DNA of 42,004 bases, from the NCBI GenBank assembly GCA_016789745.1, contig JAEUQF010000295.1, forward strand, positions 1 through 42,004. Reading direction: 5' to 3'. Under the pieces are notes generated by a model that searched no databases, was not told the DNA's origin, and saw only the letters and a program-made list of their open reading frames with translations. This DNA is from Bryobacterales bacterium (GTDB lineage Bacteria; Acidobacteriota; Terriglobia; Bryobacterales; Bryobacteraceae). Shown here one piece after another: positions 1-8,999 of this stretch (positions are counted from its first letter, which is position 1; every line of letters begins with the position of its first letter). The position numbers and the translations under genes are program-made.

Positions 1-1470
1 AATCTGTACCTGGCGCGTACTGCCATCGGCGGCATTGGTTACCAAGTTGATGACGGGAGCGGGTTTAGAGGCCACCGAGAATGCGGCCGGCAGGACATAC
101 AGATCGTTGCCGGTGGTGAACAGCATGTGCATGGGGCCTTCGGCCAGAGTCGGCGACAGGTTCAGGTCCAGTTGCAGGTAGGGCACCGCGAAGTACGGTC
201 GCAGGCTCCCGGCAACCACCATGGCGGGGTTGGCCAGGACGGCGGCACTCAGCCCGGCTACCGGCGCGCCAGCGGCGGTGGCGAGCCCGGAACCGGCGGC
301 AACCAGCGTACCGCGGCCGGCGTTGCGGTTCATCATCGGAGGCTTAACCGTAACCTGATTTACAAAGTTGTAGGTTTGAACGGTATTTATACCTGCGGAG
401 GCTCGGCGCTGCACGTTGATAATGACGTTTTCGGTAGAACCGCCGGCGGTGACGTTGAACAGGAACGACGGTTCCCGTCCGCCAGGGAAGAAGACGGTAT
501 CGAAGGTGGGGCCGGGGGCGATGGATCGGCCGTCGGAACCGAGTGGCGGCTCGATGTTGGCGGGCCGCGATTCGCCGCGCTGGGCGGGCGGAAGCGGATG
601 GGCGTAGAGGTAGTAGGATCCGGGCGGGATACCCTCGATGCGGAAGGTGCCGTCAGGATGGGTGAGGCTGCTGACGGCGGGACCTGATGCCGGAATGGCG
701 ACAACGGAAGCGAGCGCCACGCCGTCGCCGCCAAGAGTAACGCGCCCGCTGATAGCGCCCGTCGCGGCTGCGAAAGTGCGGGTGGGGTAGAGCAGGCTAA
801 GTCCAGCGATATCATCCGCGCCGAGCGGCTTGGCCTTGCTGGTGCTGCGGGTGGGCTCGGTGGCCATCACGCTCGAAACCAATGAGTGCTGTAGGCCGAT
901 GGCATGACCGAGTTCGTGAACCGCAGTGAGGAAGAACCCTTCGGAGAAGCTGGGCCGCTCCGTCATATTCCGGTTCATCATCACCGTGGAGCGGACGATG
1001 GGCACGAAGGTACCGCCAGCAGGATCGCCCAGCTGCGAAAAGCCGGTTTGGGCAATTAGGCCCGGGGGGATATCGTCGGTGAAGATAACGTCAATGCCAG
1101 GGCCCGACGAGGGGACCGCAGACGTGGTGAGCCCGCCGAAGCTGAGGCGGAGTTCGGAAGACTCGACGTCGTTCCAGACCTTCGCGGCGGCTCGGATCTG
1201 GCTGATGACGCCCGTAAGCGAATCATTCGGGGCCAGTTGCGTCGGGCCTTGATCCGAGATGTAGTAAGAGAGCGTACGATTCGGAAGGACGTTAAGGTCG
1301 TACTTCTGGGGAATGGCTGTGAAGGGCGACCGACCCGTCAGGTAGCGCAGGAAGTGCGTATAAGCAGAGGCGCTGGGGCCAAATAGCACCCCAGCGCACA
1401 GTAAAATTAAGACTGGCTTTACTAACTGTGCCGTCTTTCCACTTCCCGACAATGCACTGTGAAGGCTCAT
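1..1470 (-). CDS. Secreted matrixin-like zinc metalloprotease with carboxypeptidase-regulatory-like domain (partial)
   Basis: The reading frame opens at an ATG at 1470 and stays open to base 1, so the C-terminus lies outside the window (490 codons visible). The N-terminus has a hydrophobic export signal (about residues 17-36, ending GPSASA). A catalytic domain follows, with the zinc motif HELGHAIGLQHS at residues 185-196 (HExxHxxGxxH, the metzincin/matrixin signature) and a downstream SVMA Met-turn at about 201-204. A beta-sandwich resembling carboxypeptidase-regulatory domains comes next (AISGRVTLGG, then THPDGTFRIEGIPPGSYYLYA from about residue 235). The start overlaps the stop of the preceding gene as ATGA, so the two are probably translationally coupled. 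Likely an exported protease; its substrate is unknown. Confidence 0.85.
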   Translation of the reverse strand, partial: MSLHSALSGSGKTAQLVKPVLILLCAGVLFGPSASAYTHFLRYLTGRSPFTAIPQKYDLNVLPNRTLSYYISDQGPTQLAPNDSLTGVISQIRAAAKVWNDVESSELRLSFGGLTTSAVPSSGPGIDVIFTDDIPPGLIAQTGFSQLGDPAGGTFVPIVRSTVMMNRNMTERPSFSEGFFLTAVHELGHAIGLQHSLVSSVMATEPTRSTSKAKPLGADDIAGLSLLYPTRTFAAATGAISGRVTLGGDGVALASVVAIPASGPAVSSLTHPDGTFRIEGIPPGSYYLYAHPLPPAQRGESRPANIEPPLGSDGRSIAPGPTFDTVFFPGGREPSFLFNVTAGGSTENVIINVQRRASAGINTVQTYNFVNQVTVKPPMMNRNAGRGTLVAAGSGLATAAGAPVAGLSAAVLANPAMVVAGSLRPYFAVPYLQLDLNLSPTLAEGPMHMLFTTGNDLYVLPAAFSVASKPAPVINLVTNAADGSTRQVQI

Positions 1471-2003
1471 CTTGCCTTTTGGCTACCGCCGGCGAGCGTG
1501 CGTTGAATGCGATCGACCATTTCGCGCAACCGCAAGCTCACCGGCGTGTCCTCCACTAGTTTTCCAGACGAATCCAAAACGGTAGCTTCGGCGGCCCGGC
1601 GCACCACCATGACCTCTCCGGAAATCTCCCGTTTGATGTCGAACAAGCCCTGGCTCAACCCGATGACCTGGCTCATGCCGCTTCTGCCGGCCCACAGGAA
1701 GAGGAGATATTCCTGCCCTTTGGCCAGCACTGGCGACCCCGGAAACGTCTGGGTGAGCGTTCCGTAGCGGCCGCCCGGCACGAACACGTCCATCTGGCTG
1801 CCGGCGGCACCCTTATACCGCTCCGAGACGCGGATGCGATAGCGGGTGTAGACAACCGGGCCGCGCAACTCCGTGTACACATCGGTCACGGTGCCGTCGA
1901 CGATCCCGGTGGACTTCTGGATGATGGTGTCGAGGCTCAACTGCTCCAGCGTTGCGGCGCTGAGCAGGGCAGTCCCGACAATCCATAACACCAAAAGCCG
2001 CAT
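1467..2003 (-). CDS. Secreted hypothetical protein coupled to the matrixin-like protease
   Basis: A 178-residue protein with a short signal peptide (MRLLVLWIVGTALLSAA). The mature part looks like a beta-rich domain (IVDGTVTDVY, YTRYRIRVSERYKG, then LLFLWAGRSG). No catalytic motif is visible. The pattern of a transport or exposure statement followed by a growing-strand 'YKG' resembles the N-terminal half of the secreted protein at 15940-16941 (RYRAQVLEIFKGLP), so the two may share an NTR-like or related fold; this is inference. Its stop overlaps the start of the protease gene (ATGA), which suggests that the two products work together, for example as a partner or inhibitor. Function is not recognised. 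Confidence 0.7.
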   Translation of the reverse strand: MRLLVLWIVGTALLSAATLEQLSLDTIIQKSTGIVDGTVTDVYTELRGPVVYTRYRIRVSERYKGAAGSQMDVFVPGGRYGTLTQTFPGSPVLAKGQEYLLFLWAGRSGMSQVIGLSQGLFDIKREISGEVMVVRRAAEATVLDSSGKLVEDTPVSLRLREMVDRIQRTLAGGSQKAR

Positions 2004-2152
2004 GGCTACTCTCTACTAAAGCAATCGGCGGACCAAATCCGTTTCTTTCGTGTTTGTTGCACTTTAGCTCGCGTCCGGGGTCCGCCCTTGTGGCCATTGG
2101 ACACAATCTGGGACACAGAGTGGGACAAGCCGCCCGGCCGGACGAGTCTAGC

Positions 2153-4048
2153 TTAGCGCACAATCAGGACGGGAACACTGATTTCGTGGCGTACCGCATT
2201 GATCGTAGTACCGAAAATCAGGTCCTGTATGCCGCGGTGGCCGTGGGCGCCCATGACCACCAGATCCGGTTGTACTTCCTTCACCACGCGGACGATTTCC
2301 CGCTGCGGCTCCACCGAATGGCGGATAAGCAGCGAGGCCTCCACCTGCGCCCGCTCGACCGCCTCCAGAATCCCGCGGAAATAGCGCATGCCCATCTCTA
2401 CTTCGGCGGTAGATGCCTCCTCGCCGTAGACCCGGCTGGTGACGCCCTCTTCCACGTGCAGCAGCACCAACTTCGCCCCGTGCAGTTTGGCGATGGCCAA
2501 GGCATGGGAGACGGCCGTGCGGTCGCGCTCGGTGTGATCGAGGGTGACCAGCACCTTGGTATAGCTGGTGACGGGCAGCACGTCGGCGGCGTTGGCCGGG
2601 AGTTCGACCACGGCGGCGCCGGCCCGGTCGCGACGCAGCAGCGGCTGCAAGGCAATCCAAACCAACAGGGCCAGCAGACCCAGGGCCAGCGGTAGAGCCC
2701 CCAGCAGCAGCGCCGGACGCCACGCCCCGGCATTATCCAGCCAGTCGCCGAAGGTGGTGTAGGCCAGCCTGAGGTTAAGGCTCACGATGATCACCGCGGT
2801 CACCCACGCCAGAACCTGAACCCAGATTGGGTTGGCGAAGCTCCCCATTCTACGCTTGTCGGAGGTGAACTGGACCAGCGGAATCACCGCGAAGGGCAAC
2901 TGCAGGCTGAGTACAACCTGACTTAGAATCAGCAGTTTGTAGGTGGCCTGCTCACCAGCCAGGAGAATGGTGAGGCCTGCCGGAACTACCGCCACCGACC
3001 GCGTAATGAGCCGTCGCAGCCAGGGACGCATGCGGAAGTTCAGAAACCCTTCCATGACGATCTGCCCGGCCAGCGTACCGGTGAGGGTGGAGGACTGGCC
3101 GGCACAGAACAGCGCCAGGGCGAACAGAACGCTGGCGGCGCTGGTGCCGAGAAGCGGTGCCAGCAACTGGTGAGCCTGCTGCAACTCCTTCACTTCCACA
3201 CCTTTTTGGAAGAAGGTGGCGGCGGCGAGGATGAGGATGCCGGCGTTTACGAACAGCGCCCCGTTCAGCGCGACCACCGAATCGATGAAGTTGAATTTGC
3301 AGGCCAGCCGCTTTTCAGTCTCGCTGGCACCGATGCGCCGCGTCTGCACCAGCGCCGAATGCAGGTACAGGTTGTGCGGCATGACGGTGGCGCCCAGGAT
3401 GCCGATGGCAACGTAGAGACTCTGGTCGTTGATTCGCGGCACCAGGCCGGTGGCCATGGCCGCCAGCGACGGCTGCGCCAGCCAGATTTCGACGGCGAAG
3501 CAGAGCCCGATGATGGTTACCAGGCTGAGCACAAAAGCCTCCATGACCCGGATGCCGAACCTCGTAAACCAGAGAATGAGTAGCGTATCGAGGGTGGTCA
3601 GCAGCACGCCGGCAAGCAGCGGCAGCCCGAACAGCAGGTTCAGACCGATGGCGGCGCCGAGCACTTCGGCCAAGTCACAGGCGGCGATGGCCACCTCGCA
3701 CAGGAGCCAGAGAATCCGCGAGACAACCCGCGGGTAGGATTCGCGGCAGGCCTGCGCAAGGTCGAGATTACTGACGATGCCGAGTCGTGCCGACAGCGTC
3801 TGGAGCAGTACCGCCATGGCGTTGGAGAGCACCAGCACCCACAGGAGCTGATAGCCGAAGCTGGCGCCGCCTTCGAGGTCGGTGGCCCAGTTGCCGGGGT
3901 CCATGTAGCCGACCGAGACCAGGTAGGCCGGACCGGCGAAGGCGAACATCCGTTTCCAGAAGGAAGGTTGGGAAGTAGTGACGGAGGCGTGGACCTCCGG
4001 GAGGGAGGGGTTAGAGGGCGGAGCGGCGCCACTAACTGATGGTTTCAT
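2153..4048 (-). CDS. mntH: Nramp-family divalent metal transporter (MntH-like) fused to a UspA domain
   Basis: This 631-residue protein is far longer than a plain MntH (about 410-450). Residues 30-470 are an Nramp transporter with about eleven membrane segments. They carry the metal-site motif DPGNW in the first helix (50-54) and MPHN in the sixth (223-226), which coordinate Mn2+ or Fe2+ in this family. Residues 496-631 are a universal stress protein domain (YTKVLVTLDHTERDR start) with the ATP-binding pattern G-2x-G-9x-GT at G600, G603 and G613-T614. The role is proton-coupled import of manganese or iron across the inner membrane; the cytoplasmic Usp tail may gate it through nucleotide binding (inference). 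The gene stands alone, with a palindrome just upstream of its start. Confidence 0.92.
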   Translation of the reverse strand: MKPSVSGAAPPSNPSLPEVHASVTTSQPSFWKRMFAFAGPAYLVSVGYMDPGNWATDLEGGASFGYQLLWVLVLSNAMAVLLQTLSARLGIVSNLDLAQACRESYPRVVSRILWLLCEVAIAACDLAEVLGAAIGLNLLFGLPLLAGVLLTTLDTLLILWFTRFGIRVMEAFVLSLVTIIGLCFAVEIWLAQPSLAAMATGLVPRINDQSLYVAIGILGATVMPHNLYLHSALVQTRRIGASETEKRLACKFNFIDSVVALNGALFVNAGILILAAATFFQKGVEVKELQQAHQLLAPLLGTSAASVLFALALFCAGQSSTLTGTLAGQIVMEGFLNFRMRPWLRRLITRSVAVVPAGLTILLAGEQATYKLLILSQVVLSLQLPFAVIPLVQFTSDKRRMGSFANPIWVQVLAWVTAVIIVSLNLRLAYTTFGDWLDNAGAWRPALLLGALPLALGLLALLVWIALQPLLRRDRAGAAVVELPANAADVLPVTSYTKVLVTLDHTERDRTAVSHALAIAKLHGAKLVLLHVEEGVTSRVYGEEASTAEVEMGMRYFRGILEAVERAQVEASLLIRHSVEPQREIVRVVKEVQPDLVVMGAHGHRGIQDLIFGTTINAVRHEISVPVLIVR

Positions 4049-4057
4049 CCGAAAGTT

Positions 4058-4067
4058 AACTATAGTT
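4058..4067. promoter_or_regulatory. Candidate operator: perfect palindrome upstream of the mntH-like gene
   Basis: AACTATAGTT is a perfect 10-base palindrome, within a slightly longer imperfect one (TTAAACTATAGTTAA). It lies about ten bases before the ATG at 4048, in an AT-rich patch of an otherwise GC-rich region. On the minus strand it includes a TATAGT that could act as a -10 element. The position fits a metal-responsive repressor of the MntR/DtxR kind, but the regulator is not in the window and the match is inferred. Confidence 0.35.
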
Positions 4068-4095
4068 TAATAGGCGGCGCGACGTCAAGCGAGTT

Positions 4096-5514
4096 TCAGA
4101 ACAGCAGCGGTGTGACGGCGAGCACCGTCACCCGTTCGACGGTTTGCCCGGTATGGAGTGGTTTGAGGCAGAGATCGGTCTCCAACCGGGGGCCGCAGAC
4201 GGCGATCTGGAACAGCGGCTCATCGCGGGCTTTCACGACGTAGCGGCCGGCGTTCAGGTCGAGACGGTCCTGGAGTTCGTGGAGGACCACAACATTCGGC
4301 TGCGTGGCGCGAAGGCGAAACTGGGTCGATGAGGGTTCGTAGTTTCCATAGCTGAAGCAACGGCCGGTACAGACGCGGTCAATGGTATGACCCAGAACAA
4401 AGACCCGGCTGCCAGGGTCGTAGAACGGGGCGACGACGCGGCTGCCCGGCGGCAGACTCCGGACCAGCATCTCCATCCGGCTCTCGATGCGGGTGAGAAC
4501 GCCAGTGTCGACGTAAAGAAACACGAAGTAGACGGCGGCAAGCGCTGCGGTAAGCGCCCGCTGCCATGGGAGGGGCTGAGCCTTCGCGAGCAGGACACAG
4601 ACCAGGACCCCCAACAGCAGCGTCATTCGTTCGGCGACAAAGCTGAGCGGCAGCCGGTAGCCGATGCCTTCGATGGCGGTGGGTACCAGCACAATGGTCA
4701 GCGATGTCAGAACCGCCAATTGCAGCGGGATCTGCGCCAGCAACTCCCGCCACGGGTAAAGGTAACTCAAACGGAGGACCAGGAATCCCCAGAGCGCCCC
4801 GACACACAGCGCCACGACGTAATACTTGATGCCGAAGACCCAGAACTGGTCGATCGCGGTCATGCTGAACAACTGCAGCGACACCCACGTCGTCTTCGCC
4901 TTCCACTCGAGCAGCAGCCGCACCGCGACCACCGCCACAATCGCCGCCGGGAACAGCACCCAGCGCACCCGGTCCGGCAAGCGCGCCGAAATCATCTCGT
5001 AAAGGACGACGCCGCCCCCCCACAGCACCGGCAACGGATGCGCCACCCACGCCACGGCCATCAGCAGCAATCCAGCTCTCCGCCCGTCCCAGGCTATCGC
5101 CAGCGCCAACAACACCAGCCCGCACGAGAGATAGAAGTTGAACAGGCCCATGTGGTAGGTCCAGCCGTAGGTCAGCATGGCCAGACACGGCAACAGAAAC
5201 CACGGACGTTCTCCGGAAGCCCGGCACACGAACGCCCCAGCGCCCCAGAAGAACAGCAGGACGGCAGCGCTGAGCAGCAGCCGTTCCGCCCAATCCGGCC
5301 CCACCCGGGGGAAGAGCCAGGCCAGCGCCAGATCGAAAAGCACGTTCGTCCGCTGCGGGACAATCTCCAACCCCGGCGCCTTTCCCTGCTCCACCAACTG
5401 CGCCAGCCAGGCGTTATAAGTATGGCTGCCCAGATCGCCGGCCTGGATGCGCGGATGCCAATACACCGGCAGCAGCAGCAGCAGGCTGATCGCGATGCGG
5501 GAGAACACCGTCAC
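4096..5514 (-). CDS. Polytopic membrane protein, possibly GT-C glycosyltransferase-like
   Basis: A 472-residue protein made largely of hydrophobic helices (roughly ten), with a soluble C-terminal part of about 120 residues. The N-terminus has one helix followed by an acidic loop (AGDLGSHTYNAWLAQ, D27). GT-C type glycosyltransferases place a catalytic Asp in this loop, so a lipid-linked sugar transferase is possible but unproven. The start codon is a GTG; no ATG is available in frame nearby. It lies 41 bases downstream of the FAD oxidoreductase stop on the same strand and could share its transcript. No confident family name. Confidence 0.7.
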   Translation of the reverse strand: MTVFSRIAISLLLLLPVYWHPRIQAGDLGSHTYNAWLAQLVEQGKAPGLEIVPQRTNVLFDLALAWLFPRVGPDWAERLLLSAAVLLFFWGAGAFVCRASGERPWFLLPCLAMLTYGWTYHMGLFNFYLSCGLVLLALAIAWDGRRAGLLLMAVAWVAHPLPVLWGGGVVLYEMISARLPDRVRWVLFPAAIVAVVAVRLLLEWKAKTTWVSLQLFSMTAIDQFWVFGIKYYVVALCVGALWGFLVLRLSYLYPWRELLAQIPLQLAVLTSLTIVLVPTAIEGIGYRLPLSFVAERMTLLLGVLVCVLLAKAQPLPWQRALTAALAAVYFVFLYVDTGVLTRIESRMEMLVRSLPPGSRVVAPFYDPGSRVFVLGHTIDRVCTGRCFSYGNYEPSSTQFRLRATQPNVVVLHELQDRLDLNAGRYVVKARDEPLFQIAVCGPRLETDLCLKPLHTGQTVERVTVLAVTPLLF

Positions 5515-5555
5515 ATCCCACCATCGGCGGGGAGCCGCCTAAGCTTTACGCCTTA

Positions 5556-7136
5556 TTACCCCTTCAGGATCTCGCGCGCGGCGTTGTGCCCCGGCGCGCC
5601 CATCACGCCGCCGCCCGGATGCGCCCCGGAGCCGCAGAGGTACAGTCCCCTCACCGGCGTCTTATGCCGTGCACAGCCCGGCACCGGACGCATGACGAAC
5701 ATCTGGTCCAGGCTCATCTCGCCATGGAAGATGTTTCCACCAGTGATGCCGAAGCGGCGTTCCAGATCGAGCGGCGTCAGCACCTGGCGCTCGAGGATCA
5801 AATTGCCGAAGCCGGGGCAGTACTCTTCAATCAGCCCGACAACACGGTCGGCGAACGGCTCGCGTTCGACGTCCCACGTGGTGCCGTTCAGCCTATACGG
5901 CGCGTACTGCAGGAAGATGCCCATGATGTGCCGCCCGTCTGGAGCCAGGCTGCGGTCATACATCGTAGGCACCGTCATTTCGAGCAGCGGCTTCTGGCTG
6001 GGGCGGCCGTATTTCGCGTCGTCCCAGGCGCGCTCCACATATTCGATGCTGGGGCAGATGTGCATGGTGGCGCCATGCTGCGGACCGGGCACGCCAGGCA
6101 GCATCTTGAACTCCGGCAATCCGCTGAGGGCGAGGTTGATCTTGCAGGACGTGCCTTCGCTGCGGAAACGGCGGATCTGCGCGACAAAATCGCCGGGCAG
6201 GTCGCGCTCGTCCAGCAGTTTCAGAAAGGTGACCTTCGGATCCAGGTTGCTGGCCACCACCGGCGCAAGGATCTCTTCGCCGCTTTCCAGCGCCACGCCG
6301 GTGACACGGCCGTCACGCACCAGCATCTTCGCCACCGATGCATTCAGCCGGATCTCGACGCCTTTGGCCTTCGCACTGGCGGCAATCGCTTCACTCACCG
6401 CGCCCATACCGCCGCGCACAAAGCCCCACAGCCCGCGCTTGCCGGCCACGCCGCCCATGCAGTGATGCAGCAGGATGTACGCGGTGCCCTGCGAGCGCGG
6501 CCCGCCGTTGGCGCCGATGACGCCGTCGGTGGCCAGCGTCACCTTCACCTGCTCGCTTTCAAACCAATCGTCCAGCAGGTCCGACGCGCTCTGGGTGAAG
6601 ATGCGGACCAAGCCGGCAATCTCCGCGCGGCTGAGGCCTTTCATGCGCCCGGCCAGTTTCAGCCACTCCAGGTAGTCGCCCAAACTCTGTGGGGGAAACT
6701 CGGGCGGCGTGGTCAGCAGCAGGCTTTCCACCACCACGGCCAGCCGCTCCAGGTGCTTCTCATACGCCGGGTAGCGCTCCGCATCGCGCTTCGAAAACTT
6801 GGCGATCTCCTCCAGCGTACGCCGCTCGTCCTGCCACATGAAAAAGTAGCGCCCATCGGGGAATGGAGAAAAGAAGGCCGGATCCTTGGCGTCCACACGA
6901 TAGCCGAACTTCTCCAGTTCCAGGTCGCGGATCACCTTCTCTTGCAGCAGGCTGGTCAGGTACGCGGCGGTGGAGACGCGATAGCCGGGCCAAACCTCTT
7001 CGGTGACGGAACATCCCCCCACCAGTTCGCGCTTTTCCAACACCAGCACCTTGCGCCCCGCACGGGCGAGGTAACCCGCCGTCACCAGCCCGTTATGCCC
7101 ACCGCCGGCGACGATCACATCGTAACGTTGTGCCAC
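5556..7136 (-). CDS. CrtI/phytoene desaturase-like FAD-dependent oxidoreductase
   Basis: A 526-residue flavoprotein. The dinucleotide-binding motif GGGHNG (residues 11-16) follows the first strand, and an acidic strand end (LVLEKRELVGG) binds the FAD ribose. The C-terminus carries the family's FAD-closing segment (LYLCGSGAHPGGGVMG). The overall pattern matches the COG1233 phytoene dehydrogenase/PYROXD2 group, in which many members have no known substrate. No carotenoid genes are nearby, so carotenoid synthesis is not supported. The start is a GTG preceded by a good AGGAG site. The region upstream holds a decayed copy of the end of a quinoprotein gene, which suggests that this gene once followed the quinoprotein now at 12819-15104. 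Confidence 0.88.
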   Translation of the reverse strand: MAQRYDVIVAGGGHNGLVTAGYLARAGRKVLVLEKRELVGGCSVTEEVWPGYRVSTAAYLTSLLQEKVIRDLELEKFGYRVDAKDPAFFSPFPDGRYFFMWQDERRTLEEIAKFSKRDAERYPAYEKHLERLAVVVESLLLTTPPEFPPQSLGDYLEWLKLAGRMKGLSRAEIAGLVRIFTQSASDLLDDWFESEQVKVTLATDGVIGANGGPRSQGTAYILLHHCMGGVAGKRGLWGFVRGGMGAVSEAIAASAKAKGVEIRLNASVAKMLVRDGRVTGVALESGEEILAPVVASNLDPKVTFLKLLDERDLPGDFVAQIRRFRSEGTSCKINLALSGLPEFKMLPGVPGPQHGATMHICPSIEYVERAWDDAKYGRPSQKPLLEMTVPTMYDRSLAPDGRHIMGIFLQYAPYRLNGTTWDVEREPFADRVVGLIEEYCPGFGNLILERQVLTPLDLERRFGITGGNIFHGEMSLDQMFVMRPVPGCARHKTPVRGLYLCGSGAHPGGGVMGAPGHNAAREILKG

Positions 7137-7211
7137 GCTATCTCCTGACTCCGACTATGCCAGACCAAAAGCAGAGAATGTTCAGTCCGGCCGCGAACGC
7201 CAGCGTAGCGC
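7062..7211. repeat. Decayed direct repeat, copy A (quinoprotein-end / FAD-oxidoreductase-start junction)
   Basis: This stretch aligns in the same orientation with 12732-12871, including one 26-base exact block (7111-7136, matching 12785-12810). In copy A the FAD oxidoreductase start is intact. The sequence upstream of it (about 7150-7205) is a broken version of the last codons of the quinoprotein gene, with at least one indel near its stop. Similarity fades beyond about 7211. Confidence 0.8.
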
Positions 7212-7728
7212 AGTTTTCACGAACTGGCTTTACAGAAACCTCAAGCCGTCGCAGACCGGATCGGGCCGCCCCGTACGCCGCCGGCGGGGATGATGATTTC
7301 CGTTATCCGTAAGCATCGGTTCCGCCAGCACGCCTGGCGGCGGGCTGTCGCCGTTGGGTGCCGAAGCCCGGGGCGCATGTTTATGCTCTGGCTGGAAACA
7401 CGGAGTGGCCATACACTCGGAAACGTGCGAATCGTACACGGTTTCGCCAACGCTGAAGCGAACTGCGGAAGCGCAATGCATACAACGCTAATCCGCTGTA
7501 TCGGCCTGACACCTGCTTTGCGTTCGCCGCAGGCACCGTTGGGCCGCAAGGAGCCTTTCCTTGGTGCTGGGTGACGCCGTCTATTTGTAGCGACAGCGTA
7601 CTCGGACTGGCCGGAGAGCGGCGCAGCCGAAATCGTGCTGGGATTCGCGTTCGCCGAAAACGACGGACGTACATCGAGAACTTTGATCGTTCGAAGTAGC
7701 GGCTGAGCAAATGAAAAGGGGGTGAAAC
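7212..7728. other. Long intergenic stretch with one hairpin; no gene recognised
   Basis: About 500 bases between copy A of the repeat and the HExxH gene. Short open frames here look like chance and have no recognisable product. A perfect hairpin lies at 7322-7340 (stem CCGCCAG/CTGGCGG, 5-base loop) without a following T run. The last 50 bases before 7729 should hold the promoter and leader of the plus-strand gene, but no clear -35/-10 pair was found. Confidence 0.5.
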
Positions 7729-8922
7729 ATGGCGAACTTCTGGGATGATGTCAACAAAGTGGCCGGCGCCGCCGCGGGAGTAGCTGTTGGCGTCGCAACA
7801 GGCGGAGCCTTGGGCGTGCCTGGTGCGGTCGCAGCCGTCGGCGGTGCGCTGGCCGGCACAAGCGACCCAGCCCAGGACGCAATCCGGGCGGCTGAAAAAG
7901 CGCTGGTGACCGCTTCCAAGGTTGGCGCCGACATCGCCGTGGGCATTGGCGAAGTGATCATTACCGTCACCGAAACAGCCATCGAAATCGTGAAGAGTCT
8001 GATACCGGGAGCGATCGGCATCCGTCCCTTGCGGCCAAGTGAAGCTGCTCTGGCGGATCGCGTATTTAAGGGCTCCGTGCAACTGCATCGTATTCGGATT
8101 GTGTCCATCTATGGCGCCGGTGGGCGGCCGTTCACGATTCCGGGCAGCATGATTGGGACGCTCGGCTGGAGAGTACCCGTCATCGGCCCGCTGCTCGCGT
8201 GGAGTTCGATCCTGTCCGGTTTGAGCAACCAGTATCTCGTCTTTATGGGCGATGATGGCTATCGAGACACGATCAACTACAAGTTAGGAGGGGCCGACTT
8301 TCCTGGCCAGACACTGGTCCACGAACTTGTGCATGTTTGGCAAGGCCACCGCCGCCTCTTTGCCTGGGAATACGTCTTAGACTCTCTTTGGAACCAGTGC
8401 AAGTGTGGCATTTCGGGCAAGGGCCCGGACGCGGCATATGCGTTTACGCCGGGAAAACAGTGGTCCGAGTATACCGCGGAGCAACAGGCGGCCATTGTCG
8501 AAGCCTGGTACGTAGGTACAGAGGGGGCGATGAATCTTACTTTGCGTACCGACCTGCTGCCCTACATCGAAACCAACATACGGCCCGGTTCCCTGGATGC
8601 GCAATCCAGCAAATTGAGTGTCGTTACCAGCGGCCTGACGAAGCTCCTCCCCAACCGGCCAACGGCGCCGACCATGAGTCAACTGTTGGATGTTCTCGAT
8701 GCACTGCGGATAAAGCGTCTGGCCCTCTCTGCTTATGGCCGCAACCTCGCGGTCATGGCGGAACTCTCAGTGCTGGACGCGCAAATTGTGCAATACAGGG
8801 CAATTGTGAGCGCGATGGTCGCCCAGGGTCACCTGATCGAAGACAGAGCCAAGTTCGCGATCAACATGGGGCAAGGCCCCCGTCTGTCGTCCAATGCCCC
8901 GGTCAATCGTATCAAGCTATGA
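7729..8922 (+). CDS. Putative zinc metallopeptidase-like protein with HELVHVWQ motif
   Basis: A 397-residue protein preceded by a strong ribosome site (AGGGGGTG) six bases before the ATG. Residues 10-45 are a Gly/Ala-rich hydrophobic stretch that may enter a membrane; no classic signal peptide is seen. The centre carries HELVHVWQ (H198-E199...H202, W204-Q205), then a Cys pair (CKC, 224-226), then YAFTPGKQW and YTAEQQAAIVEAWY (249-262). This order, HExxHVWQ followed by a GKxW/F..Y..EQQA block, recalls metallopeptidase-like domains associated with Rhs/Vgr and contractile-injection proteins, from memory of the family. A Glu in EQQA might be the third zinc ligand (inference). The C-terminal 130 residues look helical. 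It is the only plus-strand gene in this part of the window. Confidence 0.75.
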   Translation: MANFWDDVNKVAGAAAGVAVGVATGGALGVPGAVAAVGGALAGTSDPAQDAIRAAEKALVTASKVGADIAVGIGEVIITVTETAIEIVKSLIPGAIGIRPLRPSEAALADRVFKGSVQLHRIRIVSIYGAGGRPFTIPGSMIGTLGWRVPVIGPLLAWSSILSGLSNQYLVFMGDDGYRDTINYKLGGADFPGQTLVHELVHVWQGHRRLFAWEYVLDSLWNQCKCGISGKGPDAAYAFTPGKQWSEYTAEQQAAIVEAWYVGTEGAMNLTLRTDLLPYIETNIRPGSLDAQSSKLSVVTSGLTKLLPNRPTAPTMSQLLDVLDALRIKRLALSAYGRNLAVMAELSVLDAQIVQYRAIVSAMVAQGHLIEDRAKFAINMGQGPRLSSNAPVNRIKL

Positions 8923-8999
8923 ACGATCCGGGTGCCTGTTGGGGATCCGCAATTCCTCTCTCGCGCGCAACTGGTCCTGACGGAGAAGCGAAATCGGCC

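Noticed and set aside
4387..6465. A plus-strand open frame of nearly 700 codons
   Set aside because: It runs antisense across two well-supported minus-strand genes, has low-complexity Arg/Gln/Pro-rich translation and no recognisable domain. Long antisense frames are expected at this GC content.
5556..7136. Carotenoid phytoene desaturase
   Set aside because: The family match is to the broad COG1233 group; there are no other carotenoid genes in the window, so the specific name is not justified.
7322..7340. Hairpin considered as a rho-independent terminator
   Set aside because: The stem is good but no T run follows on either strand and no gene ends close by.
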